Shown here piece by piece: positions 33,429 to 42,974 of a stretch of 64,000 nt of DNA. The position numbers and the translations under genes were made by a program. Within the stretch, counting starts at the first letter, position 1. Each line of letters starts with the position of its first letter. The notes under the pieces were generated by a model. The model did not search any database. It was given only the letters and a program-made list of their open reading frames with translations, and had not been told where the DNA came from. Source of the stretch: Bdellovibrionales bacterium (GTDB lineage: Bacteria > Bdellovibrionota > Bdellovibrionia > Bdellovibrionales > UBA1609); assembly GCA_027459485.1 (NCBI GenBank), contig DAIDIG010000001.1, positions 550,619-614,618 of the forward strand, given 5' to 3'.

Positions 33429-36419
33429 ATGGGTTTCACGGAACAAGAAATCGAAGAGTTTAAAACAGAAGCGACCGAAATGTTGGATGCTGCCGAACAC
33501 GGACTTTTAGGTTTAGATCGCGGCGGCAAATTCAAAGATATATATGATACTGTTTTTCGCGCTTTTCATAACCTAAAGGGTGGAGCTGCGATGATGGAGC
33601 TCGAACAGCTGCAACATCACACCCATCAGCTTGAAGATGCCCTGGTTGCTTTTAAGGATCATGACGAGATATCGAAAGAAAAAGTCAGTTGGTTTTTACG
33701 GGGTATCGACGCCGCACGCATGATACTTGAAAATAAAGAGGTCAATTTTGACTACGGGAATTCGCAATCAAATGCGGCAGTTGAGCACGCGGAACCCGCG
33801 GCAAAGCCATTGTCAGAAGTGGGCGAGCAGCCAAAGCTTTCTTCTGTGGCGATCGATGAATTTATTGCGGAATGTGACACCATTTCTGAAAATATCTTTT
33901 CGCGCCTCCGTCAATTGGAATCAAAAGAATTATGCAAAGACGATCTTCACGCCCTGTATCGAGATATTCACTCGTTGAAAGGCTCGGCCTATCTTTTCGG
34001 CTTTGCCGCTTTGGGCGATGTGGCCCACGCCATGGAAACGAGTTTAGATCGAGTTCGCGAAGGCACGCATTTGCCGTCGAAAGCGCTTATTGATTCGCTT
34101 TTTAAAAGTGCCGATTTTATCGAGAGCATAATTGAAAAAATTAAATCTAAATCGCTCGAACAAGCGCGGGGCGAGGAGGTTCAGTCAATTCGTCAACTGC
34201 TGGAGTCTGCCGCCAATGAATTGAGTCCTGTTTCTTCAATGCCAACCGTGGATGCCACCTGTAACGGTGATGCGAAGAAGAATTCTGAAGGCAATGGGTC
34301 AATTCGTGTTCCCGTCGCGCTGTTAGATAATTTAATGACGTTAATGGGTGAGATGGTTCTTGTTCGTAATCAGGTTTTGCAGTTTTCGGGCCGCAGTGAG
34401 GATCTTGAATTCGTCAGCATGAGCAAACGGCTGAACGTCGTTACAAGCGAGATTCAAGGCGAAATGATGAAAACACGGATGCAGCCTGTCGGGACGGTGG
34501 TTGGCAAATTTCACCGGGTTGTTCGTGATTTGGCTAATGAACTTGGCAAAAAAATAAAACTAAATATCTCTGGTGAAGAAACCGAGCTTGATAAATCTTT
34601 GCTTGAAGCAATCAAAGATCCGTTGACTCATATTGTGCGTAATTCGTGCGATCATGGAATTGAGCCCGCGGATATTCGCAAGAGTGCGGGCAAGTCGATA
34701 GAAGGCCGGATTGATATTAAAGCCTATCACGAAGGCGGTCAGGTTGTAATAGAAGTGATCGACGACGGAGGCGGTTTAAGAAAACAATTAATTTTAAAAA
34801 AGGCTCTTGAAAAAGGTTTGGTGCGAGAAGACCAAGCAGCAAAGATGTCGGATAAGGAAATTTATCAGCTCATTTTTGCACCCGGCTTTTCGACTGCCAC
34901 TAAGGTCACAAGTGTTTCGGGCCGTGGCGTCGGCATGGACGTGGTACGAACTAACATCGAACGTATTGGCGGCACGATCGATATCAACAGCGTAGCCGGC
35001 GCAGGCACGGATTTTAAAATTAAAATTCCTCTGACGCTTGCAATTGTGCCGGCACTTATCGTGGGCTGTGGAGACGGCAAGTTCGCCATTCCGCAAGTGC
35101 ATCTCGATGAACTCGTGCGTGTCGATCAGATGCACGAAAATAAAATTGAATATTTGCTTGGCACTCCTGTTTATAGGCTAAGAGGGAATGTCCTGCCACT
35201 CGTCGATCTCAATTCTGTTTTGGGCATCAAAAAGGAGGCGGATCGTGGTGGCGATGCGCGAGTGGTTAATATTGCCGTTTTAAATGCCGACAATCATCCG
35301 TTCGGACTTATAATCGACAAAGTCTTTGATACGGCTGACATTGTGGTGAAGCCCCTGAATCGGCTACTGAAATCACTTCAGGTTTACTCGGGGGCCACAA
35401 TTCTAGGCAATGGCGACGTAGCTTTAATTCTAGATGTTCATGGCATTTCGAAAGTTTCAAATTTGGGTCTAAAAAAGACGTCTGAGCTATCAACGTCTGG
35501 TGAATCATCCGAGAAAACTCGTTCGATTTCGGACCGCCAAGATTTTCTGCTAATTCGATTGAACTCGCCGACCAAACACGCAATTCCGCTGACGTATGTA
35601 CAAAGGCTTGAAGAATTCAAATCCTCTCAAGTCGAATGGTCGGGTAAGCAGCCAGTCATTCGTTATAGGGATATAATTCTGCCAATAATTCGTGTGGGGG
35701 ACCAATTGGGGTTTGAGCCACTAGCCCGCGATCGCGAGCTCATTCCAGTCGTGGTTATTCAGCGAGGCGGCAAATTATTTGGTCTTGAAGTCTCTGAAAT
35801 ATTAGACACTCTTTCGACCGCGTTGAGTTTAGATACTTCTCTTGTATCGAAGCCTGGCCTATTTGGGCACCTCAACACGACTGATGAGTTGGTTGTGGTT
35901 GTGGATCCATTTGCTATTATTTCAACGGCTTTACCAGAATTTTCACCTAACAAGTTAAATGAGCAAGCCAGCCCCATAGCCTTAAGTGCCCCGCCAACCG
36001 TATTTTCAAAGCACGATTCTTTTGACCTAACCGCTCCCAAAAAGATTCTCTTGGTTGAAGACACAGCATTTTTTAGAAAATCGATAAAGGCAGTCTTGGA
36101 ATCAGCCGGTTATGAAGTGCTACTGGCGTCCGACGGTCAAGACGCTATGGAGATGCTGAGTTCTGTAGGTGAAAAAATTGATCTAATTGTGTCAGATATC
36201 GAAATGCCGAGGATGAACGGATTTCAGTTGGCGGCGACGATCCGTCAGCATCCGGCCTACAACAAAACACCGCTTTTGGCTATCAGTTCTCGTGCAGACG
36301 ATAAATATGTGAATCAAGGTAAGAAGGTTGGCTTCGATTATTATTTGGAAAAGCTCCAGCCAGATGTGTTGTTGAACGCCATTTCGAATTTGGTGAATCA
36401 CCCGAGGGGAGCGGCATGA
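33429..36419 (+). CDS. cheA: Hybrid CheA: tandem HPt, kinase core, tandem CheW-like, C-terminal receiver
   Basis: AFHNLKGGAA and DIHSLKGSA HPt motifs; HIVRNSCDHGIE, GRGVGMDVVRTNIERIGG; LLVEDTAFFRKS...DIEMPRMNG. Confidence 0.95.
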   Translation: MGFTEQEIEEFKTEATEMLDAAEHGLLGLDRGGKFKDIYDTVFRAFHNLKGGAAMMELEQLQHHTHQLEDALVAFKDHDEISKEKVSWFLRGIDAARMILENKEVNFDYGNSQSNAAVEHAEPAAKPLSEVGEQPKLSSVAIDEFIAECDTISENIFSRLRQLESKELCKDDLHALYRDIHSLKGSAYLFGFAALGDVAHAMETSLDRVREGTHLPSKALIDSLFKSADFIESIIEKIKSKSLEQARGEEVQSIRQLLESAANELSPVSSMPTVDATCNGDAKKNSEGNGSIRVPVALLDNLMTLMGEMVLVRNQVLQFSGRSEDLEFVSMSKRLNVVTSEIQGEMMKTRMQPVGTVVGKFHRVVRDLANELGKKIKLNISGEETELDKSLLEAIKDPLTHIVRNSCDHGIEPADIRKSAGKSIEGRIDIKAYHEGGQVVIEVIDDGGGLRKQLILKKALEKGLVREDQAAKMSDKEIYQLIFAPGFSTATKVTSVSGRGVGMDVVRTNIERIGGTIDINSVAGAGTDFKIKIPLTLAIVPALIVGCGDGKFAIPQVHLDELVRVDQMHENKIEYLLGTPVYRLRGNVLPLVDLNSVLGIKKEADRGGDARVVNIAVLNADNHPFGLIIDKVFDTADIVVKPLNRLLKSLQVYSGATILGNGDVALILDVHGISKVSNLGLKKTSELSTSGESSEKTRSISDRQDFLLIRLNSPTKHAIPLTYVQRLEEFKSSQVEWSGKQPVIRYRDIILPIIRVGDQLGFEPLARDRELIPVVVIQRGGKLFGLEVSEILDTLSTALSLDTSLVSKPGLFGHLNTTDELVVVVDPFAIISTALPEFSPNKLNEQASPIALSAPPTVFSKHDSFDLTAPKKILLVEDTAFFRKSIKAVLESAGYEVLLASDGQDAMEMLSSVGEKIDLIVSDIEMPRMNGFQLAATIRQHPAYNKTPLLAISSRADDKYVNQGKKVGFDYYLEKLQPDVLLNAISNLVNHPRGAA

Positions 36420-36889
36420 ATTTCGAAGGAACTAAAGCTGTAGCGTCATCCACAAGTGAATTACTAACCACTTTTCATGTTGGTGAGCACTTTTTTGGGT
36501 TAGAGGTCATGAGGGTGCAGGAAGTGACCGGCCATCCGAGCGTTGTTCCGGTGCCACTTGCGCCGGCCTTTGTCTGCGGGTTAGTAAATTTGAGAGGACA
36601 AATCGCCACAGCAATCGCTTTAGGGGAATTATTTGGCTACGGCCGTGATACTACCCAGCAAATGTCGGTAGTTTGCCGCTTAGACGGCAACCTTGTTTCT
36701 CTGCTCGTGGATTCAATTGGAGATGTGGTCGAAGTTGAACATAGTCAATTCGAACCATCGCCACCAGCCTTGCCGGCATCAATCAAGCAGTTTGTTAAAG
36801 GCATTTATAAAATGGATAAACAGCTCTTGAGCGTTTTGGACTTAGAAGCCCTTGCGAAAGAACTTTCACCCAACCAAGAAATAAATTGA
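36416..36889 (+). CDS. cheW: CheW-like coupling protein
   Basis: FHVGEHFFGLEVMRVQEV...FVCGLVNLRGQIATAI; 4-bp overlap with cheA. Confidence 0.93.
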   Translation: MNFEGTKAVASSTSELLTTFHVGEHFFGLEVMRVQEVTGHPSVVPVPLAPAFVCGLVNLRGQIATAIALGELFGYGRDTTQQMSVVCRLDGNLVSLLVDSIGDVVEVEHSQFEPSPPALPASIKQFVKGIYKMDKQLLSVLDLEALAKELSPNQEIN

Positions 36890-36909
36890 GTAAATAAGGA
36901 GAACGTAAA

Positions 36910-38538
36910 ATGAACAAACCAGCTTTAAAAATTGAATCTAAAATTTCCGATGTGGAAATAATGAATGATAAAAAGTTAGCTGAGGCCAATAGTGACGCTC
37001 AGAATGATGCTATTCAGTCTGAAATGGGCGGCTGGATTAGGGCCATTCAGCGAGTGCAAGGGGTCATTGAGTTTAACCTCGATGGCACAGTCATCACGGC
37101 CAACGATAATTTTGTAAATTTACTCGGGTACCACCTGAACGAGATTCAAGGTAAGCATCATCGAATGTTTTGTGATTCTGCCTACGTGAACTCGCCGGCC
37201 TACCAAGAGTTTTGGGCACGATTAAACCAAGGGGATTTTCAGGCGGGGGAATTCAAGCGTGTCGGCAAGGGCGGCAAAGAGGTCCGGATCAACGCTTCGT
37301 ATAACCCAATTTTTAGCTCAGATGGTAAACTTTTGAAAGTTGTAAAATTCGCGGTGGATGTGACTGAACAGAAAAATAAGGCGGCTGAAAATCAAGGCAA
37401 GCTAACCGCTATATCAAAAGCTCAGGCGATTATCGAATTTAATCTGGATGGTACGGTGATCACGGCCAATGATAATTTTTTGCATGTGCTGGGTTATCAA
37501 TTGAGTGAAATTCAGGGCAAACATCACCGAATGTTTTGTGATTCCGCCTACGCGAATTCACCGGCATATCAAGCGTTCTGGGCAAAGCTGAATCGGGGCG
37601 ATTTTGATGCGGGGGAATTCAAGCGCATTGGCAGGGGCGGTAAAGAGGTCTGGATCAATGCTTCGTACAACCCGATCTTGGATGCCAATGGGCGCCCCTA
37701 TAAAGTGGTGAAATTTGCGACTGATATTACAGAGGTCAAAAAAATGATTTTTGCCGTTGAAGAAACGGCGGCCTCACTTTCAAGCGCTTCATCCGAACTC
37801 ACGGCAACAGCCACTGAAATGTCGAATTCGGCGTCCAAGACAAATCAAGAGTCACAATCGGCAGCCAGTGCAGCCGAAGAAGTTTCGGCGGGCGTTCAAA
37901 CCGTTGCGACTAACATGGAGGAGATGGTCGCCTCTATAAAAGAAATTGGTCGCTCGACAAGCGAATCTTCAGAAATGGCCAAATCTACCTTGATAAGGGC
38001 CCAGGAGTCGAATGCGACTATTACAAAGTTGGGGGCAAGCAGCCAGGAAATTGGTGACGTTATTAAAGTGATTAGTTCGATTGCTCAGCAGACAAACCTA
38101 TTGGCTCTTAATGCCACTATCGAAGCCGCGAGGGCGGGTGAAGCCGGCAAAGGTTTTGCCGTGGTAGCCAATGAAGTTAAAGAATTGGCAAAGCAAACGG
38201 CAAAAGCAACGGACGACATCACCCATAAAATTGGCGCTATCCAAACCGATACAAAGAGTGCCGTTGAGGCCATAGCGGGTATTTCGCAATCGGTTGAAAA
38301 GCTAAATTGTATTTCAGGGGTCATTGCCGCTGCTGTTGAAGAACAGACGGCCACAACGAATGAAATCTCTCGGGTTGTTCTTGAGTCTAAAAAAGGAGTC
38401 GAAAGCATAGCCGGAGCAGTGAAAACTGTGTCAGTGGCAGCTCAAGAAAATAGCGCAAGCTCAACTCAGACCCTTGAAGCGTCTAAACAGTTGGCAAATT
38501 TAGCTGAAAAGCTGAATGCCTTAATTAAAAAGGTTTAA
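36910..38538 (+). CDS. Soluble methyl-accepting chemotaxis protein with two PAS domains (BdlA-like architecture)
   Basis: Two near-identical PAS copies; MCP hairpin '[44 protein letters not shown]'; no obvious TM helix. Confidence 0.95.
   Translation: MNKPALKIESKISDVEIMNDKKLAEANSDAQNDAIQSEMGGWIRAIQRVQGVIEFNLDGTVITANDNFVNLLGYHLNEIQGKHHRMFCDSAYVNSPAYQEFWARLNQGDFQAGEFKRVGKGGKEVRINASYNPIFSSDGKLLKVVKFAVDVTEQKNKAAENQGKLTAISKAQAIIEFNLDGTVITANDNFLHVLGYQLSEIQGKHHRMFCDSAYANSPAYQAFWAKLNRGDFDAGEFKRIGRGGKEVWINASYNPILDANGRPYKVVKFATDITEVKKMIFAVEETAASLSSASSELTATATEMSNSASKTNQESQSAASAAEEVSAGVQTVATNMEEMVASIKEIGRSTSESSEMAKSTLIRAQESNATITKLGASSQEIGDVIKVISSIAQQTNLLALNATIEAARAGEAGKGFAVVANEVKELAKQTAKATDDITHKIGAIQTDTKSAVEAIAGISQSVEKLNCISGVIAAAVEEQTATTNEISRVVLESKKGVESIAGAVKTVSVAAQENSASSTQTLEASKQLANLAEKLNALIKKV
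37040..37740 (+). repeat. Tandem duplicated PAS coding segment (two copies of about 110 codons, approximate limits)
   Basis: [69 protein letters not shown] occurs twice. Confidence 0.9.
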
Positions 38539-38544
38539 TATTGA

Positions 38545-39621
38545 ATGAGCGCTATCAAAGTTGTGATTGCAGATGACTCAGCTGTTTATCGCTCGCAAAT
38601 TCGTGAAGCGCTCGAAACAATCAAAAATGTTAGAGTGGCCGCCTCCGCCTCAAACGGCAGGTTGGCCATCGAACAGGTGAAGTTGACGAAACCCGACCTT
38701 TTAATTCTTGATATGGAAATGCCAGAGCTAAATGGCATAGAGACTTTAGACGAATTGCAACGTCAGAGGTTAAAAGTATCGACAATCGTATTTGCATCAG
38801 CCGGCCGGCGGGGTGCTGAAGCCGCGATTGAAGCTTTAAAACATGGGGCTATCGACTTTGTTCCTAAACCTGCGAACGATGGGTCGTCTGAAATGCCAAT
38901 GCAAATGCCCTGTGAACGCATCAGAACGTTGTTAGAACCAAAAATTCAAGCGCTGTCTAAATCGAGCTCGGTTGTATCCAATTTAACCCAACCAAGGGGA
39001 GACAACAGTTCATATACGCACGTTCTGTGGGATTTTTTCAAACCTAAGCTGATTGTGATGGGCTCATCAACCGGTGGGCCTTCAATATTAGAAAATATTT
39101 TTAGTCAGATACGAAAACCGCTGAATTGCCCGATCATAATTGTTCAGCACATGCCACCGATATTCACCACGGCACTGGCCGAGCGCTTAGCAAAATGCAG
39201 CGGTCTACAAGTGGTTGAGGCAAAAGATAGGGAAGTGATTCAAGACGGTCATGTTTATGTAGCCCCAGGCGATTTTCATCTGCGTCTGAAGCTCAATGAG
39301 ACCTCGCTGGTTTGTAGATTGGATCGAGGTTCGCAAATCAATTCAGTACGACCGGCTGTCGATGCGCTTTTTGAATCTGTAGCGCCGATATTTAAAGAAC
39401 AGGTTTTGGCGTTTGTCTTAAGCGGCATGGGAGCGGACGGTTGTGCTGGGGCTCAAAAAATCAAAGAAGCTGGCGGCGCCGTGGTTATCCAGAACAAAAC
39501 CTCATGTGTCGTCTACGGTATGCCAGGTGCCGTCGAATCTGTCGGAGCTTTTGATCGAGTCGCGACGCCCAATGAGATCGCTGATTTAATCAACAAAAAG
39601 GCAACACCGACGATCGGCTGA
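38545..39621 (+). CDS. cheB: CheB protein-glutamate methylesterase
   Basis: Receiver domain plus MGSSTGGPSIL, IIVQHMPPIFTTALAERL, LSGMGADGCAGAQKIKEAGG. Confidence 0.95.
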   Translation: MSAIKVVIADDSAVYRSQIREALETIKNVRVAASASNGRLAIEQVKLTKPDLLILDMEMPELNGIETLDELQRQRLKVSTIVFASAGRRGAEAAIEALKHGAIDFVPKPANDGSSEMPMQMPCERIRTLLEPKIQALSKSSSVVSNLTQPRGDNSSYTHVLWDFFKPKLIVMGSSTGGPSILENIFSQIRKPLNCPIIIVQHMPPIFTTALAERLAKCSGLQVVEAKDREVIQDGHVYVAPGDFHLRLKLNETSLVCRLDRGSQINSVRPAVDALFESVAPIFKEQVLAFVLSGMGADGCAGAQKIKEAGGAVVIQNKTSCVVYGMPGAVESVGAFDRVATPNEIADLINKKATPTIG

Positions 39622-39650
39622 TAGTCGCTTAACCGGATAGGAGAGTTACG

Positions 39651-40034
39651 GTGATTCAACTGCTACTTGTAGACGACGCTAAGGCCATGCACATCTTTGT
39701 CAAAGATTTATTAAAGAGCATGCGACAAATATCCGTGACAAGCGCGGAAAATGGAAAAGAGGCTATCGACCTTTTTAGCGCAGGCCAAAGTTTTGACCTG
39801 GTTTTGCTCGATTGGATAATGCCTGTCATGGACGGACCGACTACACTTCAAAAATTCTTCAACTTGGGCATTGATTGGCCGGTTGTGATGATGACCGTAC
39901 GGAATAATCCAAACGACATTACAACTATGCTCAAAATGGGCGCACGCGACTACTTGATGAAGCCATTTACTGTCGACATCCTGATCGAAAAAATCATGAC
40001 AGGGGTAGGATGCCACAATGAACGAATCGCGTGA
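39651..40034 (+). CDS. CheY-like response regulator (GTG start)
   Basis: LLLVDDAKAMH, LVLLDWIMPVMDGP, YLMKPF. Confidence 0.95.
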   Translation: MIQLLLVDDAKAMHIFVKDLLKSMRQISVTSAENGKEAIDLFSAGQSFDLVLLDWIMPVMDGPTTLQKFFNLGIDWPVVMMTVRNNPNDITTMLKMGARDYLMKPFTVDILIEKIMTGVGCHNERIA

Positions 40035-40854
40035 CGAAATATTGAGCTTTTTCGCAAAATTTATTCATGCCACGCTGGGTATTGTCTATTCGAGCAGCAA
40101 TTATTTTCAGCTTGAAAATAGATTGAACGAAATCGCGAAATTAATTGGGGTTCAGTCACTCGAGCAACTCTATGCGACGGCGGTTCAAGGTATCGCGGGA
40201 TCTTTTTACGATTTGCTGTTGGACATTGCCACGAACAACGAAACCTCCTTTTTTCGAGATTCAAAGGTATTTGAGGCGATCGAAAAGGAGATCTTACCGC
40301 AGTTCAGTTCAGGCCGAACTTTGAACATTTGGTCAGCGGCGAGTTCAACGGGGCAAGAGTCCCTTTCGGTTTCGATCGTTGTCTTAGAATATTGTAAGAA
40401 ATATGGGCTCGAGATACCGTTTTCAGTTTTGGCGAGCGATATTTGTCAGCGAGTTTTGGATCGAGCAATCTCGGGAGAATATACTCAGTTAGAAGTGCAA
40501 AGGGGGCTGCCCGCACAATTTTTGGTAAAGTATTTTGAAAATAAGGCCGAGAGGCACTGGAAAGTGGTCTCACTATTGCAAAAGCATATTCAATACAAAA
40601 AAGTCAACTTAACACAGCCGTTTGGTTTCTTGCCAAAATTCGATTTGATATTGTGTCGGAATGTTTTGATTTATCAAACAGTCGAATCAAAACTAGATAT
40701 AATCGCACGAATGAGCAAACATCTACATGACGGCGGCCACCTCATTGTCGGCGCTGGCGAGAGTTTGCTGGGGCTATCAAGCGATTTTGAACTTAAGAAT
40801 GTCAGCGGTGCTATTTTATACCAAAAGAAAAATAGGATTCAAAACGCGGCATGA
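40018..40854 (+). CDS. cheR: CheR chemotaxis methyltransferase
   Basis: NNETSFFRDSKVFEAI, NIWSAASSTGQESLS, FDLILCRNVLIYQ; overlaps upstream CheY gene. Confidence 0.95.
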   Translation: MNESRDEILSFFAKFIHATLGIVYSSSNYFQLENRLNEIAKLIGVQSLEQLYATAVQGIAGSFYDLLLDIATNNETSFFRDSKVFEAIEKEILPQFSSGRTLNIWSAASSTGQESLSVSIVVLEYCKKYGLEIPFSVLASDICQRVLDRAISGEYTQLEVQRGLPAQFLVKYFENKAERHWKVVSLLQKHIQYKKVNLTQPFGFLPKFDLILCRNVLIYQTVESKLDIIARMSKHLHDGGHLIVGAGESLLGLSSDFELKNVSGAILYQKKNRIQNAA

Positions 40855-40863
40855 ATAGTGATG

Positions 40864-40884
40864 AATTGGGCACGGAACCCAATT
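40864..40884 (+). terminator. Possible stem-loop terminator of che operon (AATTGGG-cacggaa-CCCAATT)
   Basis: Perfect 7-bp stem just after cheR; no strong T tract. Confidence 0.3.
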
Positions 40885-40994
40885 AATTCGATAGGCCAGA
40901 ATGCAAGCGCTCGTGAACTAAAGCGTGTACGTTTAAAAGAGGCCCGCAAAGCAAGGTATTGACTACAGCTATTTTCATTACATAATTGTAAAAT

Positions 40995-41843
40995 ATGGGT
41001 CGGGCGGCATCTTTCATTTTTGTTTTCATTTCCCTTCTGTCGATTTCGCACCTGGCGTTTGCTTGGTGCGATAATTGTGGCGCGAATGGATGTTGCAGAT
41101 GCCCAACCGGGCAAGCGCAGTGTTTAGGTTCGTTTTCGTCATGTGAAGAAGCGTGCGGGCTAGTCGGCCCGACTGGTACGGGCGGCAGTTCAAATGTATG
41201 GTCGGGAGCACAAGGCGCGTTTTTGCAGGGATTTATGAACGGACTGCGCAACTCTCAAACCCAACGGCCTTTGACTCCATATCAAATCCAGCAGATGCAG
41301 ATTCAACAGCAACAACAGCAACAAGAAGAGATTGAAGCGCAAAAGGCCGAGCAAGAAAGACAGGAGAAGATTCAGACGTATCTGCAAGCCCAGCAAAGAG
41401 CCAAGCAGGAAAAGGCGGCAAAGCTGGATAATGAGGCTGAGAGTGGATTGAGCTTACTGGGCGCGACTTCAGCTTCTACGGGTATGACCGATCAACAGCT
41501 GTTAGGGCAAAGTTCAAATGCCAACGATACCAATACAACCAAAGGCTATCAAAAAGGTTTTGATCATGCGATTAATTGTATTTCTCGAAGCGCCGGCAGC
41601 AGTTGTTCAGCCGGCACGGCGCAACAAACCATTTCTTGTGTGCATGACTACAATGCCGGTTACGACTTAGGGTCAAAAAAAGTTCAGGCGTTGATCAGCG
41701 ATGCCTACCAAGCCGGTGAAACTGCCGGCCGAACGGGTCAAGTAAACAATGGTGCTGCGGATTCTCGTGCGAGCGGGGGCTGTCGTACTGAATGGATTGA
41801 ATCCTATAACCGGGGATATTTTGCAGGTAAACACTCAAACTAG
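40995..41843 (+). CDS. Secreted protein: Cys-rich N-terminus, Gln-rich coiled coil, YxxGxxxG-type C-terminal repeats
   Basis: Signal peptide; CDNCGANGCCRCPTGQAQC; IQQQQQQQEE; GYQKGFDHA / YNAGYDLGS / YQAGETAGR / YNRGYFAGK. Confidence 0.75.
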   Translation: MGRAASFIFVFISLLSISHLAFAWCDNCGANGCCRCPTGQAQCLGSFSSCEEACGLVGPTGTGGSSNVWSGAQGAFLQGFMNGLRNSQTQRPLTPYQIQQMQIQQQQQQQEEIEAQKAEQERQEKIQTYLQAQQRAKQEKAAKLDNEAESGLSLLGATSASTGMTDQQLLGQSSNANDTNTTKGYQKGFDHAINCISRSAGSSCSAGTAQQTISCVHDYNAGYDLGSKKVQALISDAYQAGETAGRTGQVNNGAADSRASGGCRTEWIESYNRGYFAGKHSN

Positions 41844-41858
41844 TGGAGCCATATTAAG

Positions 41859-42845
41859 ATGAAAACTAAATATTTCGTCGTCTTCATTCTGCTATTTGCA
41901 TCGCCTCTCGTACACGCTGACACGAATGACGTCGAGGTCATGCGGTTAAAGGCACAACAATTTATCGCCGCCAAAGATTGGTCTTCGGCTGAAAGTGAAG
42001 CGAAAGCGATAACTGATGCGGATCCAAAAAACCTGGACGGTTGGCTTATGTACGGAATTGTCGAGCAGCGGCTTGAAAAAAATGATTCGGCGGCGGTGGC
42101 TTATAAACATTATTTGGCTCTTAATCCACCTGAAGATAAAGCCGCAGCAGTTCGTCAACGTTTGGCTGAGGTTGAGGTTCGCGAGCAGAAATCTGATGAA
42201 AAAAAACTTACGAAGAGCCAAGAACATTATGGCTTGAAATCAAACGGCGTCTTTTTTGCGTTTGCGCCCATTTATCAGCCATCAACATCGACGGTTTTGA
42301 ACGGAAATGTAAACAGCAACTATCAGTTTGGGCTTCAGCTTCAACAGATGAATATCGGTATTATGTATGACGGTGGCAGTGTATCGCAAATGAGAGTTCC
42401 TACTGGTGGATCGAGCTATAAAATAGGTGGTCCTGCGAATTTATCAACGTGGACAATGTACCTCGAATACAATTACATTTTGACCGCCCCCTTTACGACA
42501 ATGGGGCCATTTTCTATATATATCCCAGCGCACCTCGGTTTTTTTGAAAATAGTCTTAGACTGAGTGACGGATCGAACTCATTTTCGAATATAGGAGCGG
42601 AAGTTGCGACCGGCATCGGAACGCAATGGTACAGCCGCACGCCAATTGTTATTGGACTATCCGCGCTTTATCATCAAGGTGTGGGTTTTGAAAATCTCAC
42701 AAGTGGATCAAACACCACCGAGGGAGTTGAAAATACTTCGGGCACCATCGCACATGGCGGAAATGTCGGCCCGGAAATTCGACTTACTTTTACCTACCTC
42801 TTTGAGCATACGAAGACACTGGCCGAAAAAGCGGGTATTCAGTAG
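41859..42845 (+). CDS. Secreted TPR-containing protein with beta-rich (outer-membrane-like) C-terminal half
   Basis: Signal peptide; TPR-like helices (AKDWSSAESEAKAITDADPKNLDGWLMYG); then beta-rich sequence. Confidence 0.7.
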   Translation: MKTKYFVVFILLFASPLVHADTNDVEVMRLKAQQFIAAKDWSSAESEAKAITDADPKNLDGWLMYGIVEQRLEKNDSAAVAYKHYLALNPPEDKAAAVRQRLAEVEVREQKSDEKKLTKSQEHYGLKSNGVFFAFAPIYQPSTSTVLNGNVNSNYQFGLQLQQMNIGIMYDGGSVSQMRVPTGGSSYKIGGPANLSTWTMYLEYNYILTAPFTTMGPFSIYIPAHLGFFENSLRLSDGSNSFSNIGAEVATGIGTQWYSRTPIVIGLSALYHQGVGFENLTSGSNTTEGVENTSGTIAHGGNVGPEIRLTFTYLFEHTKTLAEKAGIQ

Positions 42846-42974
42846 TATCCCGTTGAAATGTGATAACAGTTCTGGCGGGGCCAAGGTAACGCCGATGGTG
42901 CTGCCGTTTTTGAAGTTTGCCTAAGCAAACTTTACTCTGTCGAAAGACCCAAGGACCAGATATACTCTCGACCC

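Noticed and set aside
41281-41335. CAA/CAG repeat as a microsatellite or CRISPR-like repeat
   Set aside because: Irregular Gln codons within a coiled-coil coding region; no spacer/repeat periodicity. No CRISPR array was seen anywhere in the window.
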